The notes beneath the pieces are model-generated. The model was not told the origin of the DNA, ran no database searches, and saw only the letters and a list, made by a program, of their open reading frames with translations. From an uncultured Bacteroidota bacterium (lineage in GTDB: Bacteria > Bacteroidota > Bacteroidia > AKYH767-A > JABDAW01), in contig CAIMUP010000104.1 in the NCBI GenBank assembly GCA_903844645.1, positions 1-64,000 on the forward strand: 64,000 nucleotides of DNA, written 5' to 3'. Numbering within the stretch: position 1 is the first letter of the stretch; the number at the start of each line of letters is the position of its first letter. Below are positions 57,501 through 64,000 of the stretch, in pieces. Made by a program: the position numbers and the translations under genes.

Positions 57501-58346
57501 TCAATGCACCACCACTTGCTGCCTGCCTTGGGAAATACCTTTTGAGGTTTCTATTCTATAAAAATAATTCCCCGCAGCAATGTCGGCAGTGGAGACTTCT
57601 ATAAACGGGCTGTATCGGTTCACCTTTATCCGTTTCTTTTCCTGGCTTAGCAAGTCATACAAAATCAATTCACCATCCATCACTCCTTCGGGCAGGGTGT
57701 AATATATTTTCGTTTTATTGTTCGATGGATTCGGGAAGGCTTTCAACTCCATATTATTTCCATTAATAGGATTATGAATACCTGTAATATGGTATGCAGG
57801 GAAATTGCTCCCATCACACGCCGGACAAAACAATGTGCCGGGAAGTTTGTAAAGACCTACCCCTGAAGAAATAGCCATCAACATAAACGTGCCGCTATCT
57901 GTGTTAATGATAGGAGGATGATCTTCGTCCAAATATAAAGAATTCCAAAACCCCGCTGAATCAGCAGAAAATAATATAGTACCATCTTGTCTGATAATAC
58001 GAACATGGGCGATATTGTTTACATCATTATACCGATATAAATATTCAATTGTATTAGGGTCGGTATCAAATAAATCTTCACTCCAATATGCCATATTCCC
58101 AGTACCAGGACCACCCGCTTCAGGAGGAGTAACTGTGGGAATAACAATAGTGTCGTAAACAGTATTATTCAAATTATAAAGATGAACAGTGTCCCCACCA
58201 TTTCCACAAAAAAGTTTAACACCTGCTTGATGAAAAGGAACATAATAATTAGGATAAACAGTAAAAGTTTGCAACTGGGTAATTTGTGCATAAGCACCGC
58301 TGCTCAATAGGAAGAGCGCAACTAAATAAATAATAACTTTTTTCAT
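57501..58346 (-). CDS. Secreted protein with T9SS type A sorting domain
   Basis: Signal peptide; C-terminal LKAFPNPSNNKTKIYYTLPEG...LYDLLSQEKKRI...GNYFYRIETSKG. Confidence 0.85.
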   Translation of the reverse strand: MKKVIIYLVALFLLSSGAYAQITQLQTFTVYPNYYVPFHQAGVKLFCGNGGDTVHLYNLNNTVYDTIVIPTVTPPEAGGPGTGNMAYWSEDLFDTDPNTIEYLYRYNDVNNIAHVRIIRQDGTILFSADSAGFWNSLYLDEDHPPIINTDSGTFMLMAISSGVGLYKLPGTLFCPACDGSNFPAYHITGIHNPINGNNMELKAFPNPSNNKTKIYYTLPEGVMDGELILYDLLSQEKKRIKVNRYSPFIEVSTADIAAGNYFYRIETSKGISQGRQQVVVH

Positions 58347-58527
58347 TTTACTTTTGTTTAATATGATACATTTATTTTTAGAATATCCGCCGCTAAATTA
58401 CAAAATCTTTAATACACACCAAGTATCCTGTATAATTTCGTTCCTTTTGGAATAGGATAATTTCCCTTTCAAGGACTAATAAAATCCCCCTCCCCCAAGA
58501 ATTCTACACCTAAAAACCCATCATTTC

Positions 58528-58831
58528 ATCAATTTAGTATTCTCAAGTCAGTTTAGTATTTGCATGTCAGATTGGTATTTGAAGGTCAGCATCGTCTATT
58601 TGATAGTCAGCATCAAGTATTGGCAGGTCAGCATCGTATATTTGAAGGTCAGCATCAAGTATTGACAAGTCAGCACCATCTATTTAAAGGTCAGCATCAA
58701 GTATTGACAGGTCAGCACCATCTATTTGAAGGTCAGCACCATCTATTTGAAGGTCAGCACCAAGTATTCGCAGGTCAGCACCATCTATTTGAAGGTCAGC
58801 ACTAAGTATTTGAAGGTAAGCACCCAAATTG
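58528..58831. repeat. Minisatellite L: three 19-bp units followed by about eleven 21-bp units (GTCAGCACCATCTATTTGAAG / GTCAGCATCAAGTATTGACAG)
   Basis: GTCAG starts at 58547, 58566, 58585 (19-bp steps) then 58606, 58627 ... (21-bp steps). Confidence 0.95.
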
Positions 58832-58860
58832 TGCCACCTTTTTCCCTAATTTCGCCCCCG

Positions 58861-59721
58861 ATGACTAAAAATTTAAGAATCCTGACATTTGACATAGAAG
58901 AGTGGTTCCACATTCTGGACAATGAATCCACAAAAACCGAAGCACATTGGCAAAATTATGAGACGCGCATTCATCAAAATATGGATCGCATTTTTGATTT
59001 ATTGGATAGAAAGAAACAATCAGCAACCTTCTTCTGCCTCGGATGGATTGTAAAGAAGTATCCCGAAATAATTAAGAAGATAGATTCCCTAGGCTATGAA
59101 ATTGCATCCCATTCCACCATGCATCAATTGGTTTATGAACAAACTCCCGCAGCCTTTGAAAAAGATTTAGTTGAATCATTAAAGACTTTGGAGGATGTAA
59201 TCGGCAAAAAAATCACCACCTATCGTGCCCCTGGCTTCTCCATCATGGAAGATAATAAATGGGCATTTGAAATTCTCATCAAACATGGAATTGATGTGGA
59301 TTCCTCCATCTTTCCAGCCAAGCGCGGACATGGTGGTTTTGCAAGTTTTGGAGAAGCCGCCCCTTGTTTAATTAATATTAATGGGGCGATGATTAAAGAA
59401 TTTCCGATAAATTTGCTAAATATTCTTTCCATGAATGTAATTTTTTCCGGTGGAGGATATTTTCGCCTCCTCCCCTACCCGATCATTAAAAAATTGACGA
59501 ATCGTTCTCCTTATATTATGACTTATTTTCATCCAAGAGATTTCGACCCCACCCAACCGATGATTGCGGATTTGCCCGCCATCCGTAAGTTTAAGTCCTA
59601 TTATGGCTTGAATGGAGCATTAGAAAAATTAGAACATTTGCTATCTGATTTTAAATTTGTGGACATCAAAACTGCCGACAAAATGATTGATTGGAAGGCT
59701 GCCAAAACCATTACAATTTGA
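58861..59721 (+). CDS. Polysaccharide deacetylase family protein
   Basis: LTFDIEEWFH, SATFFCLGWIVKKYPEIIKKIDSLGYEIASHSTMHQ, YRAPGFS; start trimmed from 58726. Confidence 0.92.
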   Translation: MTKNLRILTFDIEEWFHILDNESTKTEAHWQNYETRIHQNMDRIFDLLDRKKQSATFFCLGWIVKKYPEIIKKIDSLGYEIASHSTMHQLVYEQTPAAFEKDLVESLKTLEDVIGKKITTYRAPGFSIMEDNKWAFEILIKHGIDVDSSIFPAKRGHGGFASFGEAAPCLININGAMIKEFPINLLNILSMNVIFSGGGYFRLLPYPIIKKLTNRSPYIMTYFHPRDFDPTQPMIADLPAIRKFKSYYGLNGALEKLEHLLSDFKFVDIKTADKMIDWKAAKTITI

Positions 59722-59787
59722 TCAGGAAAAATAAATTTCTTGGTGGATAACTTAATTTTATATAGTTTTGCCGAACCAAAATAATTT

Positions 59788-60897
59788 ATGATAAAGGTCC
59801 TCTTAGCATTATTAACCTCTTTCTCCATCACGTTCGTGGCGATACCGTCCATCATCAAAGTGGCACGGATGAAGAATCTTTTCGATGAACCCGATGAACG
59901 GAAATCGCATCATTCGCGGATTCCTACCTTGGGCGGTGTGGCGTTGTTTGCAGGAATCATATTTGCTTTTACTTTCTGGTCGGCTACGTCCTCGTACCAA
60001 CCACGACAGTATATTATTTCATCGCTTATCATCATGTTTTTTATCGGTATTAAGGATGATATTATTCCTTTGTCCCCTATCAAAAAGTTTATTGGGCAAG
60101 TGGTATCGGCAGGGATAATTGTTTTTTTTGCAGATTACAGATTAACCAACATGGTCGGCATTCTCGGTGTTTATGAATTGAATATTTATGTCAGTTATAT
60201 CCTTACCATGTTCACCATTTTGGTTATAATTAATGCTTATAATTTAATTGATGGCATAGACGGACTTGCAGCAGGAATAGGGATTATTGCATCCTTTACT
60301 TTCGGGATTATTTTATTCATGGTGAATAACTCGGTGTTGGCTACTTTGTCTCTTGCGTTGTGTGGTTCGTTATTGGCTTTTCTTTATTTTAACTTATCGA
60401 AAAAGATATTCATGGGCGATACAGGTTCTTTGATAGTGGGGTTAATTTTATCCATTCTGGCAATTAATTTTATTGAAGCTAATATCACGAATCCGAAAAC
60501 ATCCGAAGAACTTTCTTTATTTCTTCAAAAACATTTCAACATCGAGAATATAAGCATCAATCTTTCGACCTCTGCACCGGCTATTGCTATCGGGATTTTG
60601 ATTATTCCACTCTTCGATACGTTGAGAGTATTCTTATTTAGGATCATCCGCAGGAATTCACCTTTTATGCCGGATAAAAATCATATTCATCATAACATAA
60701 TTGTCTTAGGGCTTAGCCATAAGCAGGCGAGTTTCATTCTTTATTTGGTGAATATATTTTTCATCGGGCTTGCCTTTTTGCTTCGCAATCTTCATTCAGG
60801 ACAGATACTGATTATCCTCGTTGTGTTGGCTGCTACCATGAGCCAAATACCCTTCTTCATTAAGCATTTCAGAAAAAATGAAGCGGGTAATTCATAA
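59788..60897 (+). CDS. MraY/WecA-like polyprenyl-phosphate sugar-1-phosphate transferase
   Basis: DEPDERKSHHSRIPTLGGVALF, NAYNLIDGIDGLAAG, FMGDTGSLIVG. Confidence 0.93.
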   Translation: MIKVLLALLTSFSITFVAIPSIIKVARMKNLFDEPDERKSHHSRIPTLGGVALFAGIIFAFTFWSATSSYQPRQYIISSLIIMFFIGIKDDIIPLSPIKKFIGQVVSAGIIVFFADYRLTNMVGILGVYELNIYVSYILTMFTILVIINAYNLIDGIDGLAAGIGIIASFTFGIILFMVNNSVLATLSLALCGSLLAFLYFNLSKKIFMGDTGSLIVGLILSILAINFIEANITNPKTSEELSLFLQKHFNIENISINLSTSAPAIAIGILIIPLFDTLRVFLFRIIRRNSPFMPDKNHIHHNIIVLGLSHKQASFILYLVNIFFIGLAFLLRNLHSGQILIILVVLAATMSQIPFFIKHFRKNEAGNS

Positions 60898-60933
60898 TGT
60901 TTAATTCCATTTGCTAACACTAATTTATCGCTT

Positions 60934-62571
60934 ATGAACAAGTTCTTCGTATTGTGTAGTATCATTATGCTTTCCGCATATAACGTGGCTGCGCAGCAAC
61001 TTAATCTTCCATTAAACAGGGATATTTATCAGGAGTACGATGGTTATCTCAATCGGTTGGAGGTTACTAATTTCCATTCTTCGGTGAAGCCGTACAAGAT
61101 GAGTGATATTTATAAATCCATCAAGGTTGATACCTTGGATATTTGTTATTCATCGTTCAAGGCGAATGACGATTTCTCATGGTTTCATCGGAAGGTGGGG
61201 TATGAACATCTTATAGCGATTGATTCTGCCGATTATCAATTACACATTGACCCGCTTTTTGATTTGCAGGTGGGTAAGGATACCAAAGACACGACGCGAT
61301 TGCTTCATGTCAATACTCGCGGCGTTTTGTTTGAGGGTAATCTTGGAAAGAATGTTTCGTTTGGAGCGACTTATCTCGAAACACAGGCGGTATTTCCGGC
61401 ATACATCGCAGCTTTTGTGAATGATTCGAATAATAAAATCGTTCCTGGGCAGGGACGTGTGAAAGACTTTACAGGACTTGGACGGGGCTTCGATTTTGGG
61501 GTGGCGACGGGATATATTTCTTACAAAGCATCCAAATATTTCGCGTTTACGTTCGGGACGGACAGGAATTTTATCGGGGAGGGATACCGTTCGTTATTTC
61601 TTTCTGACAATGCGTTTCCATATCCGTTCTTAAAGATAACTACCAACGTCTGGAAGTTTCAATACACCAATATTTATGCGGCTTTGTTGGATCTTCGGAA
61701 CTCGCCAATTGCGCAGCAGGCGGAGGCTACGAATCAATACTTCTCGCGGAAGTATATGACGACGCATTACTTGAGTTATAACATCTCGAAGCGGGTGAAT
61801 ATCGGGTTGTTCGAGTCTATTATTTTTGCAGATACGGTTAATCATGGCGGCTTCAGGGTGGATTATCTGAATCCGATCATCTTTTATCGTCCGGTGGAGT
61901 ATTCTTTGGGGTCGCCTAATAACGCTTTGCTTGGCGGCGCATTGAATATTAAGGTTACGGATAATATTAAGTTTTATAGTCAGGTTATTTTGGATGAATT
62001 TGTGTTGAATGAGGTGAAAGCATTCTCGCACGGATGGTCTGGTAATAAGCAAGGATTGCAGGTGGGCGTAAAGGGCGGCAATCTTTTCGGGATTGCGAAA
62101 TTGAGGGCGCAGTATGAGTTTAATTGGGTGCGTCCTTACACCTATTCTCACGAATTCCATTTGCAGAATTATGCACATTACAATCAAAGTTTGGCGGACC
62201 CATTGGGAGCTAACTTCTTTGAGAATATTGCGATGGTGAATTACAGAAGTGGGCGGTGGTTTGTGGAAGCGAAGTTCAATTTTGCGGTCTATGGGGCGGA
62301 TTCTGCGGGGATAAATTATGGGGGCAACATTTTTCAATCGTACACCGACCCGAGTGTGCGGACGTATGGAAATAATACCGCGCAGGGTGTTTTTAATACC
62401 TTGATGTATAAAGAATTTCGGGTGTCGTACTTGGTAAATCCGAGTTTTAATCTGAATATCGAAGCGGGGATTTCGTCTCGCAGTTTGGTGAGCGATGCTA
62501 AAAGTTCGATGACGAATTGGATTTATTTCGGGATTCGTACCTCATTGTCGAACCACGTATACGATTTTTAG
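60934..62571 (+). CDS. Outer-membrane protein (Wzi/RemB-like)
   Basis: Signal peptide; FAFTFGTDRNFIGEGYRSLFLSDNAFPYPFLKITTNVWKFQYTNIYA. Confidence 0.65.
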   Translation: MNKFFVLCSIIMLSAYNVAAQQLNLPLNRDIYQEYDGYLNRLEVTNFHSSVKPYKMSDIYKSIKVDTLDICYSSFKANDDFSWFHRKVGYEHLIAIDSADYQLHIDPLFDLQVGKDTKDTTRLLHVNTRGVLFEGNLGKNVSFGATYLETQAVFPAYIAAFVNDSNNKIVPGQGRVKDFTGLGRGFDFGVATGYISYKASKYFAFTFGTDRNFIGEGYRSLFLSDNAFPYPFLKITTNVWKFQYTNIYAALLDLRNSPIAQQAEATNQYFSRKYMTTHYLSYNISKRVNIGLFESIIFADTVNHGGFRVDYLNPIIFYRPVEYSLGSPNNALLGGALNIKVTDNIKFYSQVILDEFVLNEVKAFSHGWSGNKQGLQVGVKGGNLFGIAKLRAQYEFNWVRPYTYSHEFHLQNYAHYNQSLADPLGANFFENIAMVNYRSGRWFVEAKFNFAVYGADSAGINYGGNIFQSYTDPSVRTYGNNTAQGVFNTLMYKEFRVSYLVNPSFNLNIEAGISSRSLVSDAKSSMTNWIYFGIRTSLSNHVYDF

Positions 62572-62625
62572 CAGGTAGCCTTCGTGTTCTCGGGAATCGG
62601 TTTTGATACCCGATTTCAAGTTCCA

Positions 62626-62794
62626 GAACCTCCCTAGTTTTTGTCGCGAACTCCCTAGTTTTTGTCACGAACTCCCTAGTTTTTGTCAGGAACTCCCTAG
62701 TTTTTGTCAGGAACTCCCTAGTTTTTGTCGCGAACTCCCTAGTTTTCGTCGCGATCTCCCGAGTTTTTGTCGCGTTCTCCCGAGTTTTTTTCGG
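62626..62794. repeat. Minisatellite M, 21-bp unit (GAACTCCCTAGTTTTTGTCGC), 8 units
   Basis: Unit starts 62648-62774 at 21-bp spacing; first unit 22 bp. Confidence 0.97.
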
Positions 62795-62867
62795 GTTCAC
62801 GAGTGTGTTTTTTTGGATTCGGATTGGGTTTGGGGGACTTGCCGGTTTACTGCGCGAGGGATGGTAG

Positions 62868-62887
62868 GGGCGGTACGGTTACCGCCC
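62868..62887. repeat. GC-rich palindrome GGGCGGTA-cggt-TACCGCCC
   Basis: Perfect 8-bp stem in a GC-rich patch. Confidence 0.6.
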
Positions 62888-63072
62888 TTTGGTGGGGCTT
62901 TTCGTGGGGAGGGCGGGAACGGAACCCCCGAACAGCCTGACCGCTGCTGCCTTTGGTGGGGAGGTTGGTGGGGGGCAGCAGGGGACGCGCCATGATTTCA
63001 TTAGGAATTGGGGTGTTGGTTTCGGTTTTTCCGGTGGATTATGTATTTTTGCATTTAATAATAGAATTTTTT

Positions 63073-64000
63073 ATGATGAAGAAGATTTGTTTTTTGATGA
63101 TTGTGGCATTGTTTGCGTTGCTTCCTTTCGGAATTCGGGTGGATGCACAGAGTGTGAGCACGACGTTGTTTCCATCGCAGTGCGGGGTGGTGGCGACGTT
63201 GTGGCCCTCGACGAATTATTTTGGATTTGAGGATTTTATTGCTATTTCGTGGACGAATCAGAGTAATCCGGGGACGGATCGGAGCTTTATGCAGTTTGAT
63301 TTTTCGGGTATTCCCGGAAATGCGACGATAGATAGTGCGTTGTTGTCGTTGTATTGGTATGTTTCGGCATCGAATATTGGGCATTCGACGATGAGTGGCT
63401 CGAATATTTCGTTTTTGCAGCGGTGTATTGCGCCTTGGAGTGCGCATACGGTTACGTGGAATAATCAACCGGCGGTAACAGCGACGAATGAGGTGGTGTT
63501 GCCGATGACTTCGAACGATACGGAGGATTATCCGAACATAAATATCCTTCCTTTGGTGCAGGATATGATGGCTTTGGGGAATAATGGGTTTGCTTTTCGG
63601 TTGGCGACGGAGAGTTATTATAGGAGTATGTTGTTTGCCTCGAGTTATGTGGCGGATAGTTCTTTGCGACCACGATTGCGGATTGTTTATCATATTCCTT
63701 ATACCATTACGCCGGTGTTGCAGTTAGATCCTGTCTGTGCGGGGAGTAGTTTTGCGGTGCCTTATACTGCTGTCGGGAATTTTATTGCCGGGAATACTTT
63801 CATTGCGCAGTTGAGCGATTCGATGGGGAGCTTTTTATTCCCTCTTAATATAGGAAGCATCGCGAGCACGACTTCAGGAATCATTTCTGCGACGATTCCG
63901 CAGAATACTATGGGCGGGCATCATTATCGTATCCGCGTGGTGGCGAATAATCCGGTGATTATTGGGAGCGATAACGGCATTGATATTGTCGTTGTGGCGA
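63073..64000 (+). CDS. Secreted DNRLRE-domain protein (3' end outside window; absent from the supplied ORF track)
   Basis: Own translation: MMKKICFLMIVALFALLPFGIRVDAQSVSTTLFPSQCGVVATLWPSTNYFG...DRSFMQFDFSGIPGNATIDSALLSLYWY...WNNQPAVT...YRSMLFASSYVADSSLRPRLRIVY. Confidence 0.85.
   Translation, partial: MMKKICFLMIVALFALLPFGIRVDAQSVSTTLFPSQCGVVATLWPSTNYFGFEDFIAISWTNQSNPGTDRSFMQFDFSGIPGNATIDSALLSLYWYVSASNIGHSTMSGSNISFLQRCIAPWSAHTVTWNNQPAVTATNEVVLPMTSNDTEDYPNINILPLVQDMMALGNNGFAFRLATESYYRSMLFASSYVADSSLRPRLRIVYHIPYTITPVLQLDPVCAGSSFAVPYTAVGNFIAGNTFIAQLSDSMGSFLFPLNIGSIASTTSGIISATIPQNTMGGHHYRIRVVANNPVIIGSDNGIDIVVVA

Noticed and set aside
8831-62794. Arrays as CRISPR
   Set aside because: Units are contiguous with no unique spacers of constant length and no cas genes are present.
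8788-62800. Arrays as genes for heptapeptide-repeat proteins (SGGIYSV, GDLKGTL, HSKEMTA, ELPSFCR, NVFYNDH ...)
   Set aside because: Most arrays are open in several frames and on both strands as a by-product of a period divisible by 3; no consistent RBS, start or signal peptide. Translation is not formally excluded, so Ribo-seq is listed as a test.

Overview
The window looks like a Bacteroidetes chromosome segment (Sphingobacteriia/Chitinophagia-like, judged from T9SS C-terminal sorting domains, TAnnTTTG promoters and type III glutamine synthetase). Backbone content: a phosphate locus (porin-pstS-pstC-pstA-pstB-phoU), tRNA-Gln, pfkA, an OsmC-like gene, nuoABCDE, a glycan/polysaccharide cluster (20.2-26.5 kb), a large PKD adhesin-like T9SS protein, an rdgB-like gene, a nucleotidyltransferase, a sugar MFS transporter, thrS-infC-rpmI-rplT, an SPFH protein, purM, an OmpA/PD40 protein, glnN (GSIII), a patatin, a UbiD-family decarboxylase, and envelope polysaccharide genes. 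An AT-rich accessory segment (~0.4-6.2 kb) carries an IS remnant with 22-bp inverted repeats around a response regulator, a Fic protein with two palindromic candidate operators, and several small HTH-like ORFs. The standout observation is a set of 13 intergenic minisatellites. Almost all have a period of exactly 21 bp (or 42 bp = two alternating 21-mers), but their unit sequences are mostly unrelated. They fill most long backbone gaps, always lie upstream of at least one gene start, and are absent from the accessory segment. 21 bp is two turns of B-DNA. One array changes from 19-bp to 21-bp units and only the 21-bp form is amplified. Two arrays 30 kb apart are inverted homologues including their flank. 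A second unnamed signal is a four-copy nested hairpin with covarying outer arms and an invariant TG/TC internal loop; three copies sit 30-34 bp upstream of predicted -7 promoter boxes. All calls come from reading the sequence; no database search was run.
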